A DNA stretch of 64,000 bases from Haematospirillum sp. H4485 (GTDB lineage: Bacteria; Pseudomonadota; Alphaproteobacteria; Rhodospirillales; Rhodospirillaceae). The notes below the pieces were generated by a model. The model saw only the letters and a program-made list of their open reading frames with translations, was not told the origin of the DNA and ran no database searches. This document shows, one piece after another, positions 36,344 through 46,532 of this stretch (position 1 is its first letter; each line of letters starts with the position of its first letter). The DNA is taken from positions 1-64,000 of the forward strand of contig NZ_JAAVSY010000013.1 of assembly GCF_012102745.1 (NCBI RefSeq), read 5' to 3'. The translations under genes were made by a program, and so were the position numbers.

Positions 36344-37267
36344 TTAACGGAACAGCCCCAGAACAGCCTGTTCAGACTGACCGGCGAACGACAGCGCCTG
36401 AATACCCAGCTGCTGCCGGGTCTGCAGGGCCAGAAGGTTTGCACCTTCCTCGTTCAGGTCAGCAAGCGTCAGCTTGTCCGAACCTTCCGTCAGGATGTTG
36501 GTATAATTCTTGGTGAAATCCAGGCGAACCTGGAGAATAGCAACAGAGCTACCAAAAGCAGCCGACTTTGCACGAACGTTGCTGATCGTCTTTTCAAGAC
36601 GGGTTACAACCAAGTCAGCTATTTGGTTAAAGGATGCCAATTTGGCTGCAACGGAAAGATCATACTTCTGCAAAGCACTCTTGAAGCCAAGCCTGCTCAA
36701 AACAACAAGAGCCGAAGTGTTGGCCTTGCTAACCTTAACACTGAGTGCAACACCAGCAGAATTCAGGAAGAACTTGGAAGCATTAAAGTTGATACCATTC
36801 ACATCCAGCTTGGAGTCGGACTTCTCAGAGAAGTAGACTGTCAGCTTGGATGCTGAGGAGTTCAGGAGGTTCTGACCTTGATACGACGCATCATCAACCA
36901 GCTTCTGGATCTGAAAAGCCAAGGAACCAAGCTGAGACGTAAACTCAGTACGCTGGTCCTTTGTTGCTGAGCGGGCACTGTTAACGATACCACGCATCTG
37001 GTTGACCAGCTGCTCAAGACGGGTAGTGGTCTCGACCACCACCTTCAGAGCGTTAATCCCTTGGTCAATCGAGTCCTTACGGGCTGACAAGTCACCCGCA
37101 CGGTCAGTCAGGGACTTTGCGCTGAAGAACTTCAACGCATCATCAATAACCGAGGACACCGCCTTCCCGGTGGAAAGACGACCTTGGGTCCGGTTAACAA
37201 AGGATTGGGTGGTCTGCAAAGAAAGTAGGTTCGACCTGCTTGCAGCAGAAAGTGCAATATCCGTCAT
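36344..37267 (-). CDS. Flagellin
   Basis: Filament subunit. The start at 37267 (MTDIALSAASRSNLLSLQTTQ) is chosen because GGAGAG lies 7 nt upstream; an ATG five codons earlier overlaps that site. The N-terminal D0/D1 helix (RLSTGKAVSSVIDDALKFFSAKSLTDRAGDLS) and C-terminal D1/D0 helix (ALQTRQQLGIQALSFAGQSEQAVLGLF) are typical. The central domain (about 155-205) is small, giving a compact 307-residue alphaproteobacterial flagellin. The GT41-like and DUF115 genes downstream suggest it is glycosylated. Confidence 0.96.
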   Translation of the reverse strand: MTDIALSAASRSNLLSLQTTQSFVNRTQGRLSTGKAVSSVIDDALKFFSAKSLTDRAGDLSARKDSIDQGINALKVVVETTTRLEQLVNQMRGIVNSARSATKDQRTEFTSQLGSLAFQIQKLVDDASYQGQNLLNSSASKLTVYFSEKSDSKLDVNGINFNASKFFLNSAGVALSVKVSKANTSALVVLSRLGFKSALQKYDLSVAAKLASFNQIADLVVTRLEKTISNVRAKSAAFGSSVAILQVRLDFTKNYTNILTEGSDKLTLADLNEEGANLLALQTRQQLGIQALSFAGQSEQAVLGLFR

Positions 37268-37416
37268 AACGGTACTCTCCATTTCTAGAGAACATGCCGT
37301 CCATTCTGGACGCAGGCACCCCTATCAAGAGATGCAGAGAGAACTATACAGATATAAATATCAGAGACCCAGATATTATTTTTTAATATAGCATAGTCCT
37401 TAATAACCATACGAAG

Positions 37417-37440
37417 AAAGGCTGCCAATCAGCAGCCTTT
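37417..37440 (-). terminator. Intrinsic terminator downstream of ccrM
   Basis: A perfect 9-bp stem AAAGGCTGC/GCAGCCTTT with a 6-nt loop begins 32 nt after the ccrM stop codon on the minus strand and continues into CTTCG. The same hairpin is followed by TT on the plus strand, so it may act in both directions. Confidence 0.7.
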
Positions 37441-37471
37441 TTATTGAAAAAATATTGCAACAATAATGCCA

Positions 37472-38877
<1,406 letters not shown>

Positions 38878-38900
38878 ATAACAATCTTGCAGGAAAGAAT

Positions 38901-39530
38901 TCACACACTCTCAAACAGGCTGCCCTGACCGGCAAAGCTGCGCCGATGATGCGGGGTTGGCCCATGCCTGGTAATTGCTTCGCGATGAGCAGCCGTTCCA
39001 TAGCCCATGTTTCTATCCCAGCCATAAGCCGGGAAATCTGCCGACAATACCTCCATCATGCGGTCACGAGTTACCTTTGCCATGATAGATGCTGCGGCAA
39101 TAGACAAGCTCAAGCTGTCACCTTTCACAACACACATCACCGGACACGGAAAACTCTTCGGAGCCTGGTTTCCATCAATTAAGGCCACATCAAGGCACAC
39201 GCCCAATCCATTCACAGCTCGTGCCATGGCCAGATGCGTTGCTCGCAGAATATTGATGCCGTCTATCTCTTCCACGCTGGCGATACCAACCGACACGACC
39301 ACACCAAGACTGCTGGTCAGCATCGAGAACAAGGCATCCCGCCGTGAGGCCGACAGCTTCTTGCTGTCATTCAGACCATGGAGCAGAACATCCGGCAACA
39401 GGTCTGGATCAAGCAAGGCAGCCCCCGCGACAACAGGTCCTGCCAAGGGGCCACGGCCAGCCTCATCAACACCGGCAACATTTGAACCAAAGCGGGACCG
39501 TGCGTCATTTTCCAGATAAAAATCAGGCAT
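38901..39530 (-). CDS. rnhB: Ribonuclease HII
   Basis: RNase HII cuts the RNA strand of RNA/DNA hybrids and single ribonucleotides in DNA. The start at 39530 follows AGGAGT. The catalytic motif VAGVDEAGRGPLAGPVVAGA lies near residues 18-37, and other acidic residues are in LNDSKKLS and VALIDGN. At 209 residues it has the normal size. It overlaps the end of the upstream antiporter gene by 8 bp. Confidence 0.95.
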   Translation of the reverse strand: MPDFYLENDARSRFGSNVAGVDEAGRGPLAGPVVAGAALLDPDLLPDVLLHGLNDSKKLSASRRDALFSMLTSSLGVVVSVGIASVEEIDGINILRATHLAMARAVNGLGVCLDVALIDGNQAPKSFPCPVMCVVKGDSLSLSIAAASIMAKVTRDRMMEVLSADFPAYGWDRNMGYGTAAHREAITRHGPTPHHRRSFAGQGSLFESV

Positions 39531-40785
39531 CTCTACTCCTGGAGACAATACGGGAAACAAGAGCCCAATAACGACGGGCTTTATGGATCTCGGGCGCGCA
39601 GGCCACACGCAAAACATCGGCAGGGCCAGAGAAAGATTCCGTGCAGGTATTCAGGCGACGCACCGGTATTTGCCACAGAGGACTGATCGTCAGGGACAAA
39701 ACTGTCACAGCAACCACCAACTGCCCCTCCCCGCTCTCCAGGAGCCTGCGGGAAACCCCGGCTCCCGCCAGCATAAAGGAGAACTCCCCGATCTGTGCCA
39801 GCGTTACCCCCACACAGAATGAACGGCGCCAACTGATCTTCTGCAAACGCAGGGCAAGCACGTTGATCGTCGCCTTGATCACGGTAACAGCAACCAACAT
39901 CAGCAAGACGATACCGATATTGTCACGGAGGAATGTCAGATCAAGCAGCAGACCAACAGACAGGAAAAACACCATCAGCAATAAAGCCTGTATCGGGTGG
40001 GCATGATGCCTCAGGCTTTGTCCATCCGCACTGTTCCCGATGACCAGACCGGCCACAAAGGCCCCATACCCAGGTGAAAGTTCAGCAAAACCAGCCAAGG
40101 CAGCCGCCCCGAAGCAGGCTCCAAACGCGGCCAGCGGCCCAAGATCAGGGTGCCCCGAGACTGTTCCGACAAAGGGTAGACGAATGTCCCGACGCAACAA
40201 AACCCAGACCAGAGCAACCAGAATAAGGATCGACACGGCAACCCGCAGCATGACCTTGGGATCGATACCATCACCCGTCAATGCCGACAGCGTCAGCATC
40301 ATTGGAACAACAGCCATATCCTGGGCGATCAGGATACCAACCGTCAGCCGTCCGGACGGACTGTCCAGCTCTCCTCTTTGCTCAAGGACCTTGATCACCA
40401 CAGCTGTCGAGGACAATGCCAGACAGAAGCCCAGCAGAACGGCGGTTCCTGCACTCCAGTCAAGCAGCCGGTGAAACAGGAGCATGACCCCGACACTCCC
40501 CCCCGTCTGCAAAAGCGTGGTCAGAACCGCCACACGCCACACTTCAGCAAAGCGATGGACCGACAATTCAAGCCCGATCACAAACAGCAACATAACAATG
40601 CCCAGCTCGGCCAACAGGGCAACACCACCACGATCCGTGACCATTCCCAAGGCCGAGGGGCCAAGGATAACACCAGCAAGGATGTAACCAATAATCGCTG
40701 GCTGACGCAAACGCGTGAAAACAACACCACAAGCCATCGCAGCCAAGGCTGTTATGGCCATCCCTGTGAAATCATGATGCTCCAT
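39523..40785 (-). CDS. CPA2-family cation:proton antiporter (KefB/YbaL-like membrane domain)
   Basis: A 420-residue membrane protein with about 12 hydrophobic helices in the Na+/H+ exchanger fold. Family features are LRQPAIIGYILAGVILGPSALG near the N-terminus, ALSSTAVVIKVLEQRGELDS and GILIAQDMAVVPMML. The C-terminal cytoplasmic TrkA-N domain of KefB/KefC is missing; only a short polar tail remains. Transported ion and regulation cannot be told from sequence. Its 3' end overlaps rnhB. Confidence 0.85.
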   Translation of the reverse strand: MEHHDFTGMAITALAAMACGVVFTRLRQPAIIGYILAGVILGPSALGMVTDRGGVALLAELGIVMLLFVIGLELSVHRFAEVWRVAVLTTLLQTGGSVGVMLLFHRLLDWSAGTAVLLGFCLALSSTAVVIKVLEQRGELDSPSGRLTVGILIAQDMAVVPMMLTLSALTGDGIDPKVMLRVAVSILILVALVWVLLRRDIRLPFVGTVSGHPDLGPLAAFGACFGAAALAGFAELSPGYGAFVAGLVIGNSADGQSLRHHAHPIQALLLMVFFLSVGLLLDLTFLRDNIGIVLLMLVAVTVIKATINVLALRLQKISWRRSFCVGVTLAQIGEFSFMLAGAGVSRRLLESGEGQLVVAVTVLSLTISPLWQIPVRRLNTCTESFSGPADVLRVACAPEIHKARRYWALVSRIVSRSRDA

Positions 40786-40866
40786 CGGACACTACCCTGA
40801 ACGACAAGACACGACGACCCGGCCAACATGCCTGCCGTGACCGAGCCAGAAGAAAAACAATAACCG

Positions 40867-41862
40867 TCAGGACATAAAGGCCAAAAGCAGAACAAGGGCA
40901 AGCGCAACCATGGCAATCCAGGCCACACATCCCAACAACAACGGGGCCATCCCGAGACGATGCAACTGGCGGAAATCTGTACGCAAGCCCAGCGCGGCCA
41001 TACCCGAGGTCAACAGCATGGTTGCAAGCAGGCCCGCGTGCTCTTCTACAGAACCAGGCAATACTCCAGCGCTACGCATGACAAAAAGAGCTGTAAAACC
41101 GACCACAAACCATGGAAGACCCATGGGAACATGCACGTCGTCACAGTTCTGTCGCCTCTGGAAGAAAACAACAATAAACAAGGCAGGAACAAGCAGAACA
41201 ACCCGCAGAAGCTTTGCCAGCGTACCAATAACTCCGGCATCAGGACCAACCTGCCAGGAAGCGGCAACGGCCTGGGCCACTTCATGCAAGGTTGCCCCAC
41301 ACCACAGTCCGCCCCTGAATTCATCCAGATCAAACCAGTGTACAAGGTATGGCAGGATGAACATGCCACAGGTACCAAGCAGGGTAACCAAGGCAATGGC
41401 GCAGGCGACGTGCTCGGGAGAAGCCCGCGCCACATCACGACCCGCCGCAATCGCCGAAGCCCCGCACACGGATGTTCCCAAGGCAATCAGGGAAGTCAGG
41501 CGGGGATCAAGACCCATTCCCCGCCCCAGCCATAATGTCAGCAGCAACACAAAGAGAAGGCACACGACAACAAGGCCCATGCCTCCAAGCCCGATGGCCT
41601 GCATCTCTGCCAATGAAACAGTTGCTCCCAGGCACACAAGGCCAGAGCGCAGGAGAATGCCGGCCATGGCAATCTCACCCGGTTCACGGCAAACAGCACA
41701 TGGAAGAGCAGACCGCGCGACGATACCAAGAACAATGGCCAGACTCAACGTCCCGAAGCCAAAGGCAAGGTTCAGATGGTGCAGCAAGAAAGCCACCAAG
41801 GTAACAAACGACACGGACAATACGCCGGGGACGCAAGACAGATAGAAGGTTACGCTACGCAT
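40867..41862 (-). CDS. YeiH/UPF0324-family membrane transporter
   Basis: A 331-residue integral membrane protein with roughly ten hydrophobic helices. Diagnostic stretches are LAIVLGIVARSALP, the AGILLRSGLVCLGATVSL segment and GTSVCGASAIAAGRDV. Members of this family are annotated as putative sulfate exporters, on limited evidence. The start at 41862 (MRSVTFYLSCV) is used; the frame is open further upstream with only a TTG, which would overlap the lytic transglycosylase gene. Confidence 0.8.
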   Translation of the reverse strand: MRSVTFYLSCVPGVLSVSFVTLVAFLLHHLNLAFGFGTLSLAIVLGIVARSALPCAVCREPGEIAMAGILLRSGLVCLGATVSLAEMQAIGLGGMGLVVVCLLFVLLLTLWLGRGMGLDPRLTSLIALGTSVCGASAIAAGRDVARASPEHVACAIALVTLLGTCGMFILPYLVHWFDLDEFRGGLWCGATLHEVAQAVAASWQVGPDAGVIGTLAKLLRVVLLVPALFIVVFFQRRQNCDDVHVPMGLPWFVVGFTALFVMRSAGVLPGSVEEHAGLLATMLLTSGMAALGLRTDFRQLHRLGMAPLLLGCVAWIAMVALALVLLLAFMS

Positions 41863-41887
41863 CAGATATGTCTTCTTCTCCGTATCC

Positions 41888-43762
41888 CTACATAACCCTG
41901 ACAATCATAGCAGGCGGAAAGACATAACCTGAACGGAAAGACAGCGACTGATCCTGAGAAGTGGCCGGGGCCGTGCGGGCATCCTGCGGAACATAAAGAG
42001 GCCAACGCCCGGAAGCCACCATGTCCAGTCCGGGATTGTCCTGCCCCAGGCGATCACGATAAATCCACAAATCTGCCAAAACACGCTCGATATAGGCACG
42101 CGTTTCACGAGACGGGATAGCCTCTATGAACAGCAAGGGATCATCGTCGTACCGGACCGTCTTTCTCCAGCGCGCCAGCGTGCCCGGTCCTGCGTTATAG
42201 GCAGCAGCAACAAAAAACATGTTTCCCTTTATGTCCGGCAAACCCAAAAGATGCTCAAGGTACGACTGCCCCAAGGACAAACTGACTTCGGGATCCATAA
42301 CGGCCCGAGACCCACCCAGCCAACCATTATTCTCCATACGTGCAACCGCACGGGCCGTAGCAGGCATGATCTGCATCAACCCGACCGCACCAGCCGGAGA
42401 ACGCGCTGCCGGATTAAAAGCTGACTCCTGGCGGGCAAACGCATACAGCATGGCACGGTCCAACGCCCATCCATTGCGAGGCTGCCAGGCAGGCACCGGA
42501 TACCGGGCCGATTCAAAGGAGTTATCCATACTCTGGGTACGAACAGATGACAGGTGCAGGGCCAGACTGGCCATCCCTTCCCGCTCTGCGAAATGGAGGA
42601 TCGCCTGCCTTTGTTCATGACTGGCTGCGGGGTACAAGCGGCGCAACTCATCTTCTGCACGATCATGCTTGCCGACCAGAACCAATGCCAAGGCACGCCG
42701 CCCAGCCGGTGTGTCAGTGATCGCCACCGCTTCCTGCTCCGTGATTGTATCCGTACGCCACGAAAAGTCCAAAGGCAGGCCAAGTGCCCGCCGTGCAATC
42801 AACCCATAAAATGTATGCGGATAGGATGCTGCGATATGAAGTGACTGGCTGACTTCCTGCGGCCGCCGATTTTTCAGGGCAGAGCGGGCGGACCAATAAG
42901 CCGCAGCAGAACGAACCCAAGGCGAGGCATTATCTGCATCACGCAATGCAGAGAACCATACAGCCGCCTCCTCGTAATCATGGCGCCGCCAGCTTGCCAA
43001 GCCACCGGCCCAGTGGGCCAGCGACAGAGCACGCGAGTCCCGGCCACGTACCTGACGGGCAAAACGCAGGGCTGTTTCATCTTTTCCCTTGATAAAAGCA
43101 GCATAGGCGAGAGAGGCCCACAGACGATCACGATCAACTGAAGACAAAGGACTTGTCCTGAGAAGATTGCTTGCTGCATCAAAGCGACCGGCAACCAGGT
43201 GCCCCCGGAAGATACGTCCTGTCTTCAGAACAGACGCTGCACGGGAGGATAAAACAGATGCCTCCCTCTCCCACCGCGGATCATCACCGGAGATACCCGC
43301 AACAAGCCCTTCCGGCGAGACGGGATGCGGCAAGGCTCCTCCACCGCGTTTGCGGGCCAGCCGATAGATGCGGCGGGCATCATGGTGATCTGCGTACAGT
43401 TCCATCCACGACCGGAGTTCCTGGAAAGACGCCTTGCCATAACGGGCGGAAAGATATCGATCCTGCAAGACATAACCAAGCAACAGCTTGCTGTCCAGAG
43501 AACGCACAACATGATCTGCGGCGGCAAAAAGACCTTGATCCTGAAGGGAAAAAATACGCTGGTAGCGTTCAACATCAGGCGCCGACAACACACTGGAAAT
43601 ACCAACATGTCGCGCCCCGTCATCACCGGGATCGGGGGAGGAAAAAGCGCAAGCTGGAAGCCCTGAAAAGAGCAAGCACAGCAGAGACAAAACAATCCCC
43701 CCTGCACACTGGCGCAGCAGAACAGCCACACCACACCCTGCACACCAAATGGGCTGGATCAT
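41888..43762 (-). CDS. Soluble lytic murein transglycosylase (Slt family)
   Basis: Cleaves peptidoglycan between MurNAc and GlcNAc with anhydro product. The 624-residue protein has a hydrophobic export segment (about 10-40), a long alpha-helical superhelix (about 60-410) and a C-terminal SLT domain (about 430-590): FARQESAFNPAARSPAGAVG, where Glu is catalytic, then LMQIMPATARAVA and AAYNAGPGTLARWR. The frame starts with MIQPIWCAGCG; a later start is possible. Confidence 0.92.
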   Translation of the reverse strand: MIQPIWCAGCGVAVLLRQCAGGIVLSLLCLLFSGLPACAFSSPDPGDDGARHVGISSVLSAPDVERYQRIFSLQDQGLFAAADHVVRSLDSKLLLGYVLQDRYLSARYGKASFQELRSWMELYADHHDARRIYRLARKRGGGALPHPVSPEGLVAGISGDDPRWEREASVLSSRAASVLKTGRIFRGHLVAGRFDAASNLLRTSPLSSVDRDRLWASLAYAAFIKGKDETALRFARQVRGRDSRALSLAHWAGGLASWRRHDYEEAAVWFSALRDADNASPWVRSAAAYWSARSALKNRRPQEVSQSLHIAASYPHTFYGLIARRALGLPLDFSWRTDTITEQEAVAITDTPAGRRALALVLVGKHDRAEDELRRLYPAASHEQRQAILHFAEREGMASLALHLSSVRTQSMDNSFESARYPVPAWQPRNGWALDRAMLYAFARQESAFNPAARSPAGAVGLMQIMPATARAVARMENNGWLGGSRAVMDPEVSLSLGQSYLEHLLGLPDIKGNMFFVAAAYNAGPGTLARWRKTVRYDDDPLLFIEAIPSRETRAYIERVLADLWIYRDRLGQDNPGLDMVASGRWPLYVPQDARTAPATSQDQSLSFRSGYVFPPAMIVRVM

Positions 43763-43845
43763 CAGATATCACTCCGCTATCGCCGCCAACCTGCTTATAC
43801 GCGTGGGGTGACTTGGCAACAAGGTGAAGGAAACAGGCGACATGA

Positions 43846-44712
43846 TCACAAGGGCGCGAGCGATCCCAGCTTCAGCTTGACTTCCAGAAGATCACGCCAT
43901 GCCTGGCGCTTGTGAGCCGGGTTACGCAGCAAATACGCTGGATGAAAAGTGGCCAGTGCCGGAACCGGAGCGGAAAGCCCCGGACTTGACCAAGACCGCC
44001 AATGCCCACGCAAACGGGTGATACCTTCCGTACGCGCAAAAAGGTTCTTGGCCGCCAATCCCCCAACCAAAAGAAGGACTTTTGGCTGTACCAACTCAAT
44101 ATGACGAACAAGGAAGGGAAGACAGACGGCAACTTCGGCATCTGTAGGGGCACGGTTTCCCGGCGGACGCCACGGCAGCAGGTTGGTGATGTAGTAAGAA
44201 CGACGATCAAGGCCAATGCTGGAAAGCATGCGATCCAGAAGTTGGCCACTGACCCCGACAAACGGTTTGCCTTCCCGGTCTTCATCCCGTCCCGGTGCCT
44301 CGCCAACAACCATCAGGTCTGAATCCGGGTTGCCATCAGCAAAAACAGTCCGTGAAGCCGTCACCTTCAGAGGACATCCTTCAAAAGCCTCGACAGCGGC
44401 ACGCAAAGTTTCCAGATCCAGACATTCTGCGGCAGCACGCGTTGCACCAAACCGTGCCGCTGCCGGCTCATCCTGCAAGGAGGAAGACGCAACAGAATGA
44501 CTACGGGGGGCCGCAGCCGGTGCCGACGGGCTCACATCTTCCGGCAACGAGGAGACAGGCCGCACAAGACCACCATCAACAGCAGGACGGGACAAGGCAA
44601 AGCGATCTTGCGGCTGTTCACCAACAACCTCGTCAACGCCGGCATCAAGATACCAACGTAAAAGAGCCGGTCCCGACAGTACATCCGGGGTACACTGTGT
44701 ATTCTCGATCAT
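43846..44712 (-). CDS. Family-4-like uracil-DNA glycosylase with reduced Fe-S ligands
   Basis: The start at 44712 (MIENTQCTPDVL) is preferred to one six codons earlier. The catalytic motif VVGEAPGRDEDREGKPFVG and the C-terminal TFHPAYLLR motif of family 4 are present. Of the four cluster cysteines of family 4 (CxxC, then KCRPP and a later Cys), the first is missing and the third is Trp (LPWRPPGNR); GCPL and VCLPF keep the others. The N-terminal 100 residues look poorly structured. It probably removes uracil, but a 4Fe-4S cluster is doubtful. Confidence 0.85.
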   Translation of the reverse strand: MIENTQCTPDVLSGPALLRWYLDAGVDEVVGEQPQDRFALSRPAVDGGLVRPVSSLPEDVSPSAPAAAPRSHSVASSSLQDEPAAARFGATRAAAECLDLETLRAAVEAFEGCPLKVTASRTVFADGNPDSDLMVVGEAPGRDEDREGKPFVGVSGQLLDRMLSSIGLDRRSYYITNLLPWRPPGNRAPTDAEVAVCLPFLVRHIELVQPKVLLLVGGLAAKNLFARTEGITRLRGHWRSWSSPGLSAPVPALATFHPAYLLRNPAHKRQAWRDLLEVKLKLGSLAPL

Positions 44713-44861
44713 GGCCCATGACCATAGCACACACTTTCCCGGATCGTCACTTCTCCGTACACGACCCTCCCCCTCTTTCCATATAATCCCTTTCCTGCAA
44801 GCTCTTGCCCCCGTATGCTGGCCGCTTGATACAGCCGCGTGACAAGACAGGGGAATGACCG

Positions 44862-46499
44862 ATGAAGCGGGAGTCCATGGAGTTTGATGTGGTTATCGTT
44901 GGCGGTGGCCCCGCCGGACTCAGCGCATCAATCCGGCTCAAGCAACTGGCTGCCGCAGAAGGGCGGGAACTGTCAGTATGCGTTATTGAAAAGGGATCAG
45001 AAATCGGAGCCCATATCCTATCAGGTGCGGTCATTGAAACGCGTGCCCTGGACGAGTTAATTCCAAACTGGAAGGTCAAGGATGCTCCCCTCAAAACACT
45101 GGCAACAGACGATAATTTTCTGTTTCTGACAGAAACAAGAGCCTTCCGCCTGCCCACACCGCCACAGATGCACAATCATGGCAACTACATCGTTTCCTTG
45201 GGCAACCTTTGCCGGTGGCTGGCAGAACAGGCCGAAGAGGCCGGTGTAGAAATCTATCCGGGATTCGCAGGAGCAGAGATCCTGTACGATGAAACCGGCG
45301 CGGTGCGCGGTGTGGCAACAGGGGACATGGGGCGAGACCGTAACGGGGAGCCAACAGACCAGTTCCAGCCCGGCATGGAGCTTGTTGCCCGCCAAACCCT
45401 GTTTGCAGAAGGCGTACGCGGTTCACTGGCCAAGGAGTTGATGGAACGCTTTGATCTACGCAAGGACTGTGATCCGCAAACGTACGGGATCGGGATCAAG
45501 GAAATCTGGGAGGTAGACCCATCCGTACACCGTCCGGGACGGATTGTGCATACCATTGGCTGGCCAATGCGGGCCGATACCTATGGCGGATCATTCCTCT
45601 ATCATATGGAAAACAATCAGATCGCCATCGGCTTTGTCGTCGCCCTCGACTACTCCAACCCATATCTGTCTCCTTTTGATGAATTCCAGCGTTTCAAGAC
45701 CCATCCATCCGTCAGACCACTTCTGGAAAAAGGACGAAGGGTTGCCTATGGCGCCAGAGCAATCAATGAGGGAGGCTTCCAGTCGATCCCGAAACTGACA
45801 TTTCCCGGCGGGGCCCTGATCGGCTGCTCGGCAGGCTTCCTGAACGTCCCGAAAATCAAGGGAACTCATACCGCCATGAAATCCGGCATGGTTGCCGCAG
45901 AAGCTGTCTTTGAAGCCCTGTCAAACGGTGCATCATGCCGGGATGAAGTCAGCGCTTACGGGCATATGATGAAAGCCTCGTGGGTGTGGCCGGAATTACA
46001 CAAAGCCCGCAATATCCGCCCCTCTTTCCACAAGGGTCTCTGGGGCGGCCTGATCTATTCGGCACTGGCAACCTATGTATTCAGGGGCAAGGAACCCTGG
46101 ACGTTCCACAACCACGCCGACCATGCCTGCCTGAAGCCGGCCTGTGCCGTCCCCGTGATCCAGTACCCCAAACCAGATGGCGTCATTACATTTGACCGGC
46201 TTTCCTCGGTCTTTCTGTCCTCAGCCAACCACGCAGAGAACCAGCCCTGCCACCTGACCCTGAAGGATCCAACACTGCCTGTTTCTGTAAATCTGAAGAT
46301 CTACGCAGGGCCTGAAGCACGATTCTGTCCCGCCGGAGTCTATGAGTTTGTTTCTGACCCAACAACCGGGAAAGACCGTCTTCAGATCAACGCTCAAAAC
46401 TGTGTACACTGTAAAACATGTGATATCAAAGATCCCTCCGGGAACATCAACTGGGTTGTTCCGCAAGGGGGAGACGGGCCCAACTACCCGAATATGTAA
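44862..46499 (+). CDS. Electron transfer flavoprotein-ubiquinone oxidoreductase
   Basis: ETF-QO passes electrons from fatty-acid and amino-acid acyl-CoA dehydrogenases, via ETF, to ubiquinone at the inner membrane. The 545-residue length is typical. The FAD-binding VVIVGGGPAGLSASIRL is near residues 9-25, and the C-terminal ferredoxin-like [4Fe-4S] ligands are in NCVHCKTCDIKDPSGNINW. The long conserved stretch GGFQSIPKLTFPGGALIGCSAGFLNVPKIKGTHTAMKSG confirms the family. A start 4 codons later is possible. Confidence 0.96.
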   Translation: MKRESMEFDVVIVGGGPAGLSASIRLKQLAAAEGRELSVCVIEKGSEIGAHILSGAVIETRALDELIPNWKVKDAPLKTLATDDNFLFLTETRAFRLPTPPQMHNHGNYIVSLGNLCRWLAEQAEEAGVEIYPGFAGAEILYDETGAVRGVATGDMGRDRNGEPTDQFQPGMELVARQTLFAEGVRGSLAKELMERFDLRKDCDPQTYGIGIKEIWEVDPSVHRPGRIVHTIGWPMRADTYGGSFLYHMENNQIAIGFVVALDYSNPYLSPFDEFQRFKTHPSVRPLLEKGRRVAYGARAINEGGFQSIPKLTFPGGALIGCSAGFLNVPKIKGTHTAMKSGMVAAEAVFEALSNGASCRDEVSAYGHMMKASWVWPELHKARNIRPSFHKGLWGGLIYSALATYVFRGKEPWTFHNHADHACLKPACAVPVIQYPKPDGVITFDRLSSVFLSSANHAENQPCHLTLKDPTLPVSVNLKIYAGPEARFCPAGVYEFVSDPTTGKDRLQINAQNCVHCKTCDIKDPSGNINWVVPQGGDGPNYPNM

Positions 46500-46532
46500 A
46501 AACAGGGTACAGGTACAAACAGGCTGAATCGA

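Noticed and set aside
40910-41845. 311-codon plus-strand open frame opposite the YeiH-type gene
   Set aside because: The hydrophobic minus-strand protein is a clear family member; the opposite reading is a polar shadow.
43171-43827. 218-codon plus-strand open frame
   Set aside because: Antisense to the lytic transglycosylase helical domain; His/Arg/Thr-rich with no motif.
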